A program made the position numbers and the translations under genes. DNA of 64,000 nt from Lomentospora prolificans (taxonomy: Eukaryota; Ascomycota; Sordariomycetes; Microascales; Microascaceae), in the NCBI GenBank assembly GCA_029532625.1, contig JARFXM010000011.1, positions 3,299,501 through 3,363,500 on the forward strand, given 5' to 3'. The notes beneath the pieces are model-generated. The model was not told where the DNA came from. It saw only the letters and a program-made list of their open reading frames with translations, and did not search any database. Each line of letters starts with the position of its first letter. Within the stretch, counting starts at the first letter, position 1. This document shows positions 10,483 through 21,051 of this stretch, one piece after another.

Positions 10483-11508
10483 GGCTGCGATTTCCAGAAC
10501 CCGGTCAGCCTTTTAGAAAGATTTCACAGAAGAATTTCTCGAGAGAAGGAACGACAAAATGAGGGTTTTAACTAGGCAACAATAACAACAACAAGCAAGG
10601 GGAAGAAAAGTCAAAAAACTGCAGACACCTGGGGCTCGACATGGAAGCTCTCTGCATCAGATGTCAAGGATTGAGGCCACAGGAAACGCGAGAGGAAGGC
10701 ACTCGAGACGAGAGATGAAAAAGACACGGGGACTCGATCCATTTTGAAGAACTTCTCACCCTCTGGTCGATTTGGAGCCCATTCTCCTGTCGGGTCCATG
10801 TTCGGTCTTCTGGAAAGAGTAGTTTTCTGGGGCCGTGTTCCGAACGGACTCGTTGTCCAGCCTGTTAATCACAGTCTTAGTATGGGGCCAGGCGGGCCAA
10901 GATGCATGGGTAGGAGAGTAACATAGGATTGCCGAAAGATTCGAACTTGAAAATCAGGGTTCAAGAGGGCGTGAAAGGGCGTGAAAGGGCGTGAGAAGGT
11001 GACAAGATCCTTGAAGTAGTCCTCGCTACGAGAAATGCTGACCAGTCACAGGCCGAGACCGGAAGAAAATTAAGTATTTATGGGCCGTAAGTATGTATTT
11101 AGGACCTGCGAACTTTGTTGATCTTGGCGTTCATGTGCGACAACCCAGCTTGCTAGGTCTGACAAAGGTACCAAGTATTTATGTACTAGCAACTATAGGG
11201 CTACTTATCCCTCCTTTACTAGACGGACGCCATCAGTGGCTCGAATTTTCTCAACTTCACCGCTTTGCGGGATACACTTAGAATCCTGAAGTCTGGAGTA
11301 ATAGTGCAAACCTTACTTGGTACATATCCCTCTGTCCAATCCAACACATGCTCCTACTCTCGAGCCTTGATTCCGCGTCTGAACTGGTCCCTTGAAAGCG
11401 CGGCACCCCGATTACTGCCGGTAGCCTTGAGATCTGTCCAATCCATCCCAAGAGATCTCCGCTCCAGCTCTGCTCATCCCGTCCCATCCTCCCCACCGCC
11501 ACGACGCG
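10483..11508. promoter_or_regulatory. Divergent region upstream of PRO1 and ATP23
   Basis: About 1.03 kb between the start codons of PRO1 (-) and ATP23 (+). It holds a possible extra 5' exon of PRO1 (10742-10629 joined to 10509, minus strand, both phase 0), and a short tandem repeat near 10968-10997. Immediately upstream of ATP23 the sequence turns C-rich and pyrimidine-rich, as is common for fungal promoters. Confidence 0.4.
10968..10997. repeat. Short tandem repeat, 10-bp unit
   Basis: Three consecutive copies of GGGCGTGAAA, the last ending GAGA instead of GAAA, lie in the PRO1/ATP23 intergenic region. No function is implied. Such a repeat can vary in copy number between strains. Confidence 0.7.
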
Positions 11509-12456
11509 ATGGCATCCGACTCGCATCCCCCGAGGGCCTCGGCGCAGCCAGAGGCGTCGACTGTGTCCGCAGCAGCGACCCCCAACCCCAACATCCTCAC
11601 CAGCGAGCTCGCGCCCCTCCTTAAGAACGACCCGGCGCGTACCGGCTTCGACCCCAGCGTAGGCTACTGGATGAACATATTCCACTACCTCACGGGGTCC
11701 ATGAATCGCGAGGGCCAGTTCCACTTCCGCGAGCACCTCTACCGCGAGAACGAAAAGGAAGACTGCCGCCGCTGCGAGGAGTATCGCGACTGGCTCTTTG
11801 CCCACTCGCCCATAGTGCGCTTCATGCGCGACAAGGTGGCCGACCTGAACGGAGACCTTGGCCCCTCTAATGTCTTTTGCGTGAGGTGTCCTGCGCGCCT
11901 TACCACCGACGGCCAGGTCGTTCGGACGGGCGGCGGCTTCAACCCGTACTCGGGAATCAAGATTTGCGCAAATGAGGTCAGGGATAGGAAACACCTCGAG
12001 GATACGCTGGCGCACGAGATGGTCCACGCGTGGGACTTTTTGAGGTGGAAGATGGACGGCGTCGGCAATCTGAAGCATGCTGCCTGCACCGAGGTATGTT
12101 ACGCTTCCCATGGTTTTTTTCTTTTCCTTTTTATTCTTTTTATTCTTTTTATTTTTTATTTTATTTTATTTTTTTTTTTTTTTTTTTGGGAAGTATGGCC
12201 CTGCTAACGTTGCTTTTGCACATTGTAGATCCGCGCTTCAATGCTTAGTGGCGAGTGCAGATGGGCTCGCGAGTTCTTTACGCGAGGCAACTGGAAGCTG
12301 ACCCAACAGTTCCAACACTGCGTCCGTTTTAGGGCGATATTGTCCGTCATGAACAGGCCTGGATGCAAGGACGATGTCCACGCAACCAGGATAGTCAACG
12401 AAGTGTGGGAGTCGTGTTTCGCTGACACCAGGCCCTTTGATGAAGTGTACAAATAG
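11509..12456 (+). CDS. ATP23: Mitochondrial inner membrane protease Atp23
   Basis: Atp23 is a zinc metalloprotease of the mitochondrial intermembrane space that processes the Atp6 precursor and also acts as a chaperone in F1Fo ATP synthase assembly. Two exons, 11509-12093 and 12229-12456, give 270 residues. The zinc-binding HEMVH is at residues 169-173 in LEDTLAHEMVHAWDFLRWK. Several conserved Cys pairs are visible (CRRCEEY, CVRCPARL), and the family string HAACTEIRAS with LSGECRW spans the intron. The 135-nt intron is very T-rich, with a run of about 20 T before the acceptor. The residues before FDPSVGYW are disordered and Ala/Ser/Pro-rich. It is convergent with the Aurora kinase gene. Confidence 0.96.
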
Positions 12457-12867
12457 AGCAAAGCCTACTACGAAACAATTCCAACAATAATGATATACCA
12501 ACCCCATGTACATTAGAAGCAAATAGAGGGACATCAGCTCGCGGATCGAGCGGGTCGAGACAGGCAGAGTAGGAACGAGGCATATTTTCATGGATTTCCC
12601 TTTTTCTTTTAAGGACATATAGTCTAAGGTAGGATAAAAAGGAAAGAAATAAACAAGAAAGGCGATCCCGACTCCCTCACATGCAGCGATTAACCCAACG
12701 CCGTTTGGAAATAACGAATCCCTTCATTTCTACTCGGCTCAACCGGCCAGTCTTTCGTTGTTGGCATTAGTCATTAAAATATCAAATGTCGGGGCTTTTT
12801 TTAGAACACAAAAAGCGAGCCCGTACTGTTCCCCTCATTCTCATATTGATCCGTTGGAGGCGCGGGT
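12457..12867. other. 3' region between ATP23 and the Aurora kinase gene
   Basis: 411 bp between convergent stop codons. AT-rich segments fit two 3' UTRs. Nothing else was seen. Confidence 0.6.
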
Positions 12868-14141
12868 TTATTCGCCGCCTCTGACACAGTGCTTGACAAT
12901 CCAGGGGTGAGTCTGGACCTGTTCGAGGGGAATTCGCTTTTCAGGGTCCAGCACAAGCAACTGCAGGGTGTTAATAACTACGCTCTCAACGACTGGTGGG
13001 ATCCAAGTTCATAGCTCAAGAGCAGCCAACTTACCCTCTTAATGAGGTCCCTCGCCTCTGGGCTAACGAATGAGGGTATAGACATGTCGCATCTCACAAT
13101 CCTTCGTTGCGTCATAACCTGCGAGTCCTCAAAAGGAGCTTCGCCAACTAGGAATTCGTAGGTCAAAACGCCCAAACTCCACAGGTCGACCTTTTCGTTG
13201 TAGGAATTGTCCGAGCTACCAGGCTTAATCATCTCTGGCGGGAGGTAATCAAGGGTACCGCACATTGTCTGGCGGCGACTGTTGGGAGCGTGCACACTCC
13301 AGCCAAAGTCGGAGATCTTGATCTCTCCGTGGATTCCGACCAGGATATTCTCCGGCTTGATGTCTCGGTGAATGACGTGCTTGCGGTGAAGATATCGCAA
13401 TGCAGAGGCCATCTGTGCTATGTACTGAGCCGCCTTCCACTCTGGAAACCTATTCTCACGGCGCAAGTGCTTGTATAGCTCGCCCTTGCCGGCGAACTCG
13501 AGAATCAAGAACACACGCTTGCTATCGTGGAAGTGGCCGTAGAGTTGGAGGATGTTCGGGTGCCGAAGGTTACTCTGGATTTCAATCTCTCGGCGGACCT
13601 GCTTCTCGACGCGGCCGTGCTGGAGCTCGTTCTTGTGCAGCACTTTGAGGGCGCAGATGAAGCCGCTGGTGCGCTCCTTGGCGAGATAGACGCGGCCAAA
13701 CTTGCCCTTGCCAAGAGGCCGACCGATTTCGAACATGCCGAGATGGAATTGCTTGGGTACGGAGGGTTGCTCCACCAGCGCGGTGGACCGCCTCTCCAGC
13801 TCGGCCTCGGCGGAGGGACGCGCGGAGGTAGGTAGTGGTTTCCTAGTTGGCGACGGGGGGTTCTTTCGTTGAGCGGCTTGCGAAGGAAGTGATACGACCG
13901 CCGAACCAGCGTTGGTGCTTTGGGACTGAAGAGCGACCTTGACGAGGGTTGGCCGGCTGGTGGATGCCATCTGCATTGTCCGGTTAGCCTTGGGTCGTAC
14001 GGGGACAGTTTGTTAACAGCCCGTTTGACGCGCATCGCGTCTGGTACATACCAGCTTGCCATACTTGGAGTCACCATGAGGGTCGTTCTCGTCGTTGACA
14101 GATAGGCTGTCGAAGCGAGCCTCAAGAGTCCTAGTGGCCAT
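12868..14141 (-). CDS. IPL1: Aurora-family Ser/Thr kinase (Ipl1/Ark1)
   Basis: Catalytic subunit of the chromosomal passenger complex, controlling kinetochore-microtubule attachment and cytokinesis. Three exons, 14141-14052, 13970-13035 and 12960-12868, give 372 residues. After a disordered N-terminus of about 110 residues the kinase domain begins FEIGRPLGKGKFGRVYLAKE. The catalytic loop is HRDIKPEN, the metal loop is DFGWSVHAP with the Aurora-type Trp, and the activation segment RRQTMCGTLDYLPPEM carries the Thr that Aurora kinases autophosphorylate. The last exon, starting LLVLDPEKRIPLEQVQTHPW, completes the domain. Filamentous ascomycetes usually have one Aurora kinase. The symbol is given by homology to yeast Ipl1 (fission yeast Ark1). 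Confidence 0.95.
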
Positions 14142-15069
14142 TTTGTTGAACGAGGCAGGGAGGGCTGCGGTGGTAGGGTGAACTGAGGATATTCCAAGGC
14201 AATAGAGGGCCTTGGTAGCTGGAATGTTTCCTGTAGTTGTTTGGTATGTTAGTAGCACCGGTAGTTTAAGGAAAAATACAAGTCGAGGTTGAAAGCGATG
14301 TGAAATAAGGATGTTGAGAGAAGTGGTAGTGGTTATTGGTTGGCCGGGGATGGGCTGTTGTCAAGGCAACACAACCGTCAACACGACCAGAACACTCTCG
14401 ACACTCCAAAACTGGCCGCCATTTGGGCCACCGCGCAAGGCACAGCTACAAGCCAGATGGCCCAAAAAAAAAATTAAAAAAAAAATAAATAAAGCCGCTT
14501 TGCGAATTCATACAGAACTTATCGCAATTAGGTGCAACATAGCCAAATACTCCGCGACGCTTGGCGAGGAGTTGGTGGTTCCTCCACACAATAGTTGTGA
14601 AGCTGGGAGCCGATATTCGGCGTGGCAGGTACAATGCCAAGGGCTGGACATTGTCAGCTCCCAGTTGGAGACCAAAGAGAGCAAACTTCCAAGGAAATCT
14701 ACAATGAGTGTAAATTTTGGCCAATACATGCAAATAAGATATATACACTTTGCGTCTATCCATCAAAAGCCCTTAGATAACGCTGGTCGGCTTTGTTTAG
14801 TCTTATAGCTCAAGGTGGGGAGCAAGCTAGGTTGAGCTGAATGGAGCTGTCTCAAACACCCCGCCTCGAAACTGCACTGTGCCTGCCTTGCGACGACTCT
14901 AAACCCCACCTTCCCGAAGCTCCATCATTGATCCCGTCTCTAAGCTCGTGACGACAAGATATTCTTCTACCAGCGCAAATCCGGCTCGACCGCCTTGTCC
15001 TCCTTGATCTCTCTGCCCAATTTCGCGACGGACAAGAAAATATCGCAGGACCACCGACACCCGCCCAAA
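14142..15069. promoter_or_regulatory. Divergent region upstream of the Aurora kinase gene and TIP41
   Basis: About 930 bp between start codons. It contains A-rich runs near 14462-14490 and a pyrimidine-rich segment just before TIP41. ORFs on both strands here are short and lack protein-like composition. No recognised regulatory site is claimed. Confidence 0.4.
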
Positions 15070-15952
15070 ATGGAGCCTCCTCCCCCAACAACCTTCCCCT
15101 CCGCCTCCGCCCTCGCCCGCTCCACCAAAACCCACAACCAGCAAAACTTCCAAATCGCCACGCGCAAGCTCCCCATCTCCAAGGCCGGCCCAATCGACGT
15201 CATGGAAAAGTCCCTCGGCATTCCCGTACCTGAGATGATCTTTGGCGACAACGTCGTCGGCCTGCACCACAAGCCTAGCGGCTGGGCGCTCTCCTTCAAC
15301 GCGTACGACGCCCTCGACGCCGTCGGCAAGACCGCCGAGAACATGCTCCAGGTCGCCTATGCAAAGGACTGGGCATCCTCCAGGGAGAACTCGAGCGGCG
15401 ACATCAACAAGGTTGTCAACCCCTACGATTGGAGCTATTCGAGCGACTACTCCGGCACGCTGGAGAAAGGATCCAAGCCGTTCGCGGAGACGGAGAAGAC
15501 GATACCCTTGGAGCTACTTAAGAGGAGGGATCCTATATTATTCTTTGACGAGGTCGTGTTGTACGAGTCCGAGCTGGACGATAACGGTATTTCCATTTAT
15601 AGCGTCAAGGTGCGTGTGCATGACAAGAGGATGCTGTTGTTGGCGAGGCTGTTTGTGAGGGTGGATAATGTCATCATCCGTGTGAGGGACACGAGGGTCT
15701 ATGTGGATTTCGAGACGGACGAGGTTGTCAAGGAGTATTCGGCACGTGAAGACAGCTTTGCCAACGTCAAGAGGGTGAGTTGGAACGCACGACCCTTCTC
15801 CCGGACAAGTTTTCTAACACGGTTTCTAGGCCCTCCTCATGTCCGGGAGGTTACCCGACGACATTACCATCTCCCTACGAGACCCCAATGTCCTCGCTCC
15901 TTTAATACCCATAAAGGAGACATATACAGTTGCGGTCGACCTTAAATCATGA
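15070..15952 (+). CDS. TIP41: TIP41-like protein, TOR/PP2A signalling
   Basis: Tip41 binds the Tap42 (alpha4)/PP2A-type phosphatase module and relays TOR and nutrient signals. Two exons, 15070-15774 and 15830-15952, give 275 residues. Hallmarks are the core FQIATRKLPISKAGPID, then LGIPVPEMIFGDN, DWSYSSDYSGTL, LLKRRDPILFFDEVVLYE, and the C-terminal LMSGRLPDDITISLRDPN in the second exon. The ATG at 15070 is preceded by a good context. An in-frame TTG farther upstream is not needed. The intron follows an Arg codon with a GTGAGT donor and a TAG acceptor. The gene is divergent from the Aurora kinase gene. Confidence 0.96.
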
Positions 15953-16268
15953 TCTTAGACATCTGGCGTTCTGGCGGGTATGACAAGGTTTTATGTTCGG
16001 GCTCCCGTGTTTCCTGGTGTACACTGAAGTCTTCACGCAAGTTTCGCATCTCGAGGGGAACATTATAAATTTAAACTGCTATGAAAATGAAACACCGTTG
16101 CCTCCCCATCCCTTATGCGCTAAGAACACCCCAAAAAGAATAATAGAACCCGGGAGACCTCTTCATAAACCCCATTCCCATTGAGCACATTCCATCTTTT
16201 GCATTAACGCAAAACTCTTCCAGCCCGACGACCAACAAGAAACATTCACAAAGAGCCATGCGCCTTGT
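15953..16268. other. 3' region between convergent genes
   Basis: 316 bp between the stop of TIP41 and the stop of the next gene. No feature was seen. Confidence 0.6.
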
Positions 16269-18029
16269 TTACCTGGCATCCGCATCAGACGGGTCCGGGC
16301 TTTCCGTGACCTCCTCGTACGCCAACTCCCACTTATCTACCTCCTTAAACTTGCGCGTCGCCTTCTTTAGCTCCTGCTTTGGGTCATCAATGATGATTCC
16401 ATCGGTTGTGAATGAGTCTTCCGGCAAAGGCGCGAAGCTGTCGTCGGCATCTTTGTTCCTCGAGCCGTAGGTTTGGGTTACGCGCCGGCTAGCCTCGATA
16501 GCAGCCTGCTCGCGTATTGCCTGGGAACGAGCGGCTTGACGAGAAGGAGGGCGAGCGGAAGCTGGCCTACTCCGAGAACGGCTGGCTACACGCCTCCTAG
16601 TCGAGCGAGAGTAGGCCAGTTCGTCCTCATCCTGGCCAAGAGCAGAGTATTCGACTTCTTCTTCGCTATCGAATTCATCTCCTCCGCCTACATTCTTGCT
16701 TCGGCGCTGAGGCAGAAGAGATGCCAGAGCCGAAGTGAGGGGTTCGGGTGACGGTTCCCGTGTCGGCTTTCGGCCACGAGTCTTAGCACCTCTCTTGCGA
16801 GAGGAAAAGTTGGGGGAATGGGTAAGCGACGGTGGGGACGAAACATCGGACAAGATGTCACCTTCATCACGGGCGTGAAGTGGTGTTATCGGTGTCGCGG
16901 CACGGCGCCTGCGATTGGCAAGTTTTCGAATAGAGGGCCAATCCACGCCACTCTCAGAGCCAGAGCTAGCCGGTGGTGCCATTATCTCCTCCATAGTAGC
17001 ATTGACAGGTGTGACTGGTCGCTCGCCCGTCACAACAATGACAGAGGCAGGAGATGGAAGCGACACATCGGATAAACTGCTCAAATCATCTTCAGCGTCG
17101 GATACCGCCGCGCTTCCGGGGACATCCTGCTCTGGCACCTCTTCCCGCTCAGACTCGTCATCTCGTTCAACACGTGTCGTTTTCTCTGGCCTGTCACTCT
17201 CCGCATGGCCAACCTCGCCGCTCTTCCTCTTTCGGGACCTCAGCGCTGATGATGGAGGCTGGGAATGTCGTGTGGCAGAGGTGGCACGCTGAGCTCGGTC
17301 GCGGTCGAGGGGCGTGGACACGGCGTCGGGAGCGAAATCCTCGCCATCGAGCTCGCTCTCAGAAGCCGACTGGTCTGTGGTTTGGTTTTCATTTCGCGGC
17401 CTACGGTTCGTGCCCAAGATACTAGGTTCCCTCGCACGGCGTCTGAATTGACCAAAGTTAAATGTGGAGCTAACACTGGGTGTGTTGAGGCCTCGGCTGC
17501 TTGGTCGAATCGGGCCCCCGTCACGGCTAATGATGCTAGGAGCACGAGAACGCCTCTTAAATTGGCCGACACTCAAGGTTGATGTGTTGGCGGAACGACC
17601 GCGCGTAGAGGGAGGTTCGAGCCCAGAGTACATATCCGAAAACACCTCGTCATCGATGTCTAGACCAGACATGTCTCGCCTCCTCTGCGGCGTCGCGGTG
17701 TCGCGTCTGCTGATCTCGAGGTCCGGATCCGATAATTCAAGCGAGTTATCCTCTACTGCAACATCATTGTCCCCTTCGGGCCTCCTGACGGAGGAAGAGC
17801 GCCTCACTGTCGAATCTCGAAGGGCGCGTCCACGGCGGGTGCTTCCTGTAGAGACGGCTCGCGATCGGCTGGCAACATCCGGCCTATTCTCTTTTTCCGA
17901 ACTACTGGGCTGCGTGGCTTCAGTCGGCTTCAGCGGTGTTGAGGGGATCACGTCGGATGCAGTTTGTGTGGGAGCTGTGGCTTCACGGGCCATCGGCCGC
18001 GTGCGACGCGTTCGCTTCGGTCGAGGCAT
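16269..18029 (-). CDS. Disordered Ser/Arg-rich protein, possible sororin-like tail
   Basis: A single-exon ORF of 586 residues that starts MPRPKRTRRTRPMAREA. It is rich in Ser, Arg, Pro, Asp and Glu, with basic clusters that look like nuclear localisation signals (KRTRRTR, SRKRGAKTRGRKP), and has no membrane segment or enzyme motif. Only the C-terminus looks ordered and conserved: LPEDSFTTDGIIIDDPKQEL followed by a basic helix and KFKEVDKWELAYEEVTES. A short acidic/aromatic terminal helix of that kind recalls the C-terminal motif of sororin-type cohesin regulators, but this is only a resemblance and no search was possible. Nuclear or chromosomal function is the most natural reading. Confidence 0.65.
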   Translation of the reverse strand: MPRPKRTRRTRPMAREATAPTQTASDVIPSTPLKPTEATQPSSSEKENRPDVASRSRAVSTGSTRRGRALRDSTVRRSSSVRRPEGDNDVAVEDNSLELSDPDLEISRRDTATPQRRRDMSGLDIDDEVFSDMYSGLEPPSTRGRSANTSTLSVGQFKRRSRAPSIISRDGGPIRPSSRGLNTPSVSSTFNFGQFRRRAREPSILGTNRRPRNENQTTDQSASESELDGEDFAPDAVSTPLDRDRAQRATSATRHSQPPSSALRSRKRKSGEVGHAESDRPEKTTRVERDDESEREEVPEQDVPGSAAVSDAEDDLSSLSDVSLPSPASVIVVTGERPVTPVNATMEEIMAPPASSGSESGVDWPSIRKLANRRRRAATPITPLHARDEGDILSDVSSPPSLTHSPNFSSRKRGAKTRGRKPTREPSPEPLTSALASLLPQRRSKNVGGGDEFDSEEEVEYSALGQDEDELAYSRSTRRRVASRSRSRPASARPPSRQAARSQAIREQAAIEASRRVTQTYGSRNKDADDSFAPLPEDSFTTDGIIIDDPKQELKKATRKFKEVDKWELAYEEVTESPDPSDADAR

Positions 18030-18572
18030 TGGGGCTTTGTGAAAATAAGCTGGATTCGGCGGTTTTTCCTTTTGGTGTGGCTATAGATAGAAGAAATATT
18101 ATAAGGGTGGTGATCAGATCCGTTGTTTTTTTTCCAGCGACAGTGTGATAAGATGGAATATGGGGTACTCAAGAAGGTGATGATGTGTGTTGATGGTGTT
18201 GGTGTCGAGGAAATTTAGCTCCGACGCGTCGTGGTGGTTTCTTTGTTAATAGTGGGAAGGTACATCCGGCGGTACTGGCATGTGGGGTTGAGCTTGACGC
18301 GACCCGTCTCGCGTCCAATCATGCAAACCTGCTGAGGCCAAATCAGGCAGCGACATGGCTTCACAGCTCCTCCCCCAAGATAGTAGCATTTCTACCAGTA
18401 GAAGACAAACAAAGATACGAGAATTGAGAGCCTCGTTCGTGAGCTGTAAATTTTACTTACATATCGATTCGTAGTCTAGTATTACACCGTCGATACGGAA
18501 AGGGCTGTGCTATACACGCTATCTATACAGATGAGATTTATACAAAACCGTTCCAAGAGCGTCCTTCTTTCG
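18030..18572. other. Intergenic, promoter of the gene at 16269-18029
   Basis: About 540 bp between two genes on the minus strand. It includes the 3' end of MRH4 and the promoter of the downstream gene. No repeat or RNA gene was seen. Confidence 0.5.
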
Positions 18573-20405
18573 TTAAATGAGCGCCTGTCCCATAAACATG
18601 CTTTCTTTGACATCAGCAACGACATCCTTCCTATCATCATTTCCGACGAGCACGATGCCCCTTCCTCGACGACCCATGCGCCCAGCACGCCCAAGGCGGT
18701 GGATAAAATCGATAGATGTATGCGGCACATCATAGAGCACGACGTGACGGACTGCAAGGGTATCGATACCTCGAGATGCTAAATCCGTAGCGACAATCAC
18801 CTTGACATTTGGAAGCGACCGTACACCCTTTGGTGCTGGTGGCGGAGTAGGAATACGTAGGGGGTCTGAGGTGGTAAACGAGTTAAGCATCTCAGACCGT
18901 CGCTGATCGGAAGTATCGCGGTGAAGAGCAATGGCATCGATACCCTTTGAAACTAGGTAATCCGCAACCTCTTGCGTCTTCTCACGTTCGTTGACAAACA
19001 CAATAATTCGTCGGACGTCGATCTCATCTTTGACTGGGCCCTCATGGAGCGAAGACTCACGACCGATGCTGTATATCGCATCAGCGCATGCCAGGTTCTT
19101 GTTGTTTCGGTACGGGTCCTTGGACACGTCGATGACACCTAGTTGGACGCGGCGAGGGATGGCATGAAGATTAGGCGTCGTAATTCGGACCATGTCGGGG
19201 TATTCTTGGGAAAGGTAGTTGTCCAACCTCTTAGGAATTGTGGCGGAACAGAAGACAAGCTGCTTCAACGAGGGCTTGGCCTTATCGATGATGCTAGTCG
19301 TAACTGATGAGAAGCTGCGGTCGAGGAGCGAGTCCGCTTCATCAACGATTAAGTGCGAAACGCGTGAGAGGACGTTGGGATCCGACTCGGCAATGGAGGC
19401 TAGCAGGTGGGGAGTAGAGATAACCACGTCACATCCTGCCGTGTTGTATAGGTTTCGATGGATTTTGTCGGCAGATTTATTCGCTGAAAGAGGCTCCGTC
19501 CTGAATTTGACCACATGCGAAAGAGACTTGGCGACCAGACGAACCTGTTCCACGAGCTCCGCAGTAGGAACAAGGATCACTACCTTGGGACGCGCCATCG
19601 TCGGGTGCGGCTCGTCAAAGGGAGAGGGCTTAAGCGACCTGTCTTTGGCCCTCTCTTGCTCTTCCTTCCAACGCCTGTTATAGTCTTGGATCTCGGTATC
19701 TTGCGCTTCCGCAATTTTTAGAGCATTGATGGCAGGTACAAGATAGGCGAGAGTCTTGCCCGAGCCAGTCTCCGCAGCTAAGAGAAACTCCTTTGGCGGA
19801 TTCTTCATCCTGTGATGCCCCTGGCCTAGCAGCTCTGGTATAGCCAGCCTCTGCACTGGCGTAGGCTTCAGATCCGTCATCCCCTTCAAGGCATCATTAC
19901 AAAGCGCCTCCTTGACCTTTGGCAGGAGGTTAAACTGGTCGAAGGATTCAACGTCTTGTATCCGTGCCTTGATCGACATTCGTTGTCCGTATGAAACTAC
20001 CGCTAGCGCCCGGTGCATCTTCAGCGCCTTCCTCGAATCCGACTTTTTCAGCGAGCCGTACGTCCGGGCAGGGTCGTTGCTATTCTTTTCGGACTTTGGC
20101 GGCAATCGCGCAACCGTCTGATTCATCCCCCCAAAGGGACCCTCTGCTTGCTTCTTGTTAAACCTAACCTTCCGGGCTGATGGCGACGGACGCGCAACAG
20201 TCTTGGAGAGAACCATGCGGGATGGTTTCGCGGCCCGCTGAATGGTGCGGATATCGGTCCATGGCTTAATTTGGGATACAAAAGGCCTTGTCGGGATTGT
20301 GCGGTATAGGCAGTTCGCACATAGCGACCTGAATGCTGGGGGAATCATGACGAATTTCGATGGCGCTCCGGGTGTTGAAGGGAGGCCTAGCTCAGGAGCA
20401 ACCAC
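18573..20405 (-). CDS. MRH4: Mitochondrial DEAD-box RNA helicase Mrh4
   Basis: Mrh4 is an ATP-dependent RNA helicase needed for late assembly of the mitochondrial large ribosomal subunit. The ORF has 610 residues in one exon. Motifs in order: PTPVQ at about 181-185, Walker A AAETGSGKT near 210-218, PTAELVEQ near 280, DEAD at 355-358 (IVDEADSLLD), SAT at 387-389, then ATDLASRGID and HRLGRAGRMGRRG in the second RecA domain. The N-terminus is basic and free of acidic residues after Met20 (MIPPAFRSLCANCLYRTIPT), which suits a mitochondrial presequence. The real start may therefore be the ATG at 20348 rather than the one at 20405. The long inter-motif insertion (about 235-270) is typical of Mrh4. 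Confidence 0.93.
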   Translation of the reverse strand: MVAPELGLPSTPGAPSKFVMIPPAFRSLCANCLYRTIPTRPFVSQIKPWTDIRTIQRAAKPSRMVLSKTVARPSPSARKVRFNKKQAEGPFGGMNQTVARLPPKSEKNSNDPARTYGSLKKSDSRKALKMHRALAVVSYGQRMSIKARIQDVESFDQFNLLPKVKEALCNDALKGMTDLKPTPVQRLAIPELLGQGHHRMKNPPKEFLLAAETGSGKTLAYLVPAINALKIAEAQDTEIQDYNRRWKEEQERAKDRSLKPSPFDEPHPTMARPKVVILVPTAELVEQVRLVAKSLSHVVKFRTEPLSANKSADKIHRNLYNTAGCDVVISTPHLLASIAESDPNVLSRVSHLIVDEADSLLDRSFSSVTTSIIDKAKPSLKQLVFCSATIPKRLDNYLSQEYPDMVRITTPNLHAIPRRVQLGVIDVSKDPYRNNKNLACADAIYSIGRESSLHEGPVKDEIDVRRIIVFVNEREKTQEVADYLVSKGIDAIALHRDTSDQRRSEMLNSFTTSDPLRIPTPPPAPKGVRSLPNVKVIVATDLASRGIDTLAVRHVVLYDVPHTSIDFIHRLGRAGRMGRRGRGIVLVGNDDRKDVVADVKESMFMGQALI

Positions 20406-21051
20406 AGCTTGGAAATAATATCGGCCGAAAAAATATATTTACTTGCGGCCCATGGGAGGCTAAAAATTCATGTATTGTGTATAGTGGCGACTCTGACCCG
20501 TGTCGCGCGCATTCCTGACTAAGCGGGATATGTATCTCTCGAGATTGCTTCTCCCTTTTTTATCTTTTGGAATTAAACCCAAATCAAGCTCGCGTTTTTA
20601 TATTTTAGACTCGACGACTCTCAAGGGTAGATGAGTTCAGTAGTCTGACAAACTTCTGGGAACGAGTCTATTTTTCAACCCCGACAGAGACATTCTTGCC
20701 GTGCGTCAACGAGTTTGCAGCCGGCCAAGATCAGCCCAGAAGAGTTTGCAGAAACGGAGTATTCCGAGGTACCACTTGCCCATGCAGCTGGACGGTGGGA
20801 CTAGCCAAACTTGGAAGTGGGCATGCCCACTAAAACCCATGCGGGGGCGGCTTCGTCCGGCATAAAAAATGGATGACGGCGATGACATCCCAGGCTGTGA
20901 CTCTCCTACTCCATCCTCCAGCGCTCCTTGTCCATTGATCGCCTCCCATAATCTACAGTCCACTTCCCCCGAGAAAGCAGTCTTGTAAAACCACATGTTC
21001 GCGCTCGCTTAAAGGACATACAAGTCAGTTCGTGGGCTGGCCACCGTCAGC
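20406..21051. promoter_or_regulatory. Divergent region upstream of MRH4 and the PQ-loop gene
   Basis: About 650 bp between the start codons. No protein-coding signal was seen. It should contain both promoters. No specific motif is claimed. Confidence 0.45.

Noticed and set aside
10951..11000. tRNA-like GATTCGAAC string near the tandem repeat
   Set aside because: The flanking sequence cannot form the acceptor and anticodon stems of a tRNA.
11278..12111. 277-codon ORF on the minus strand
   Set aside because: Antisense to the ATP23 first exon, which carries HEMVH and other family motifs.
13505..14197. 230-codon ORF on the minus strand
   Set aside because: A shifted frame of the Aurora kinase gene without kinase motifs.
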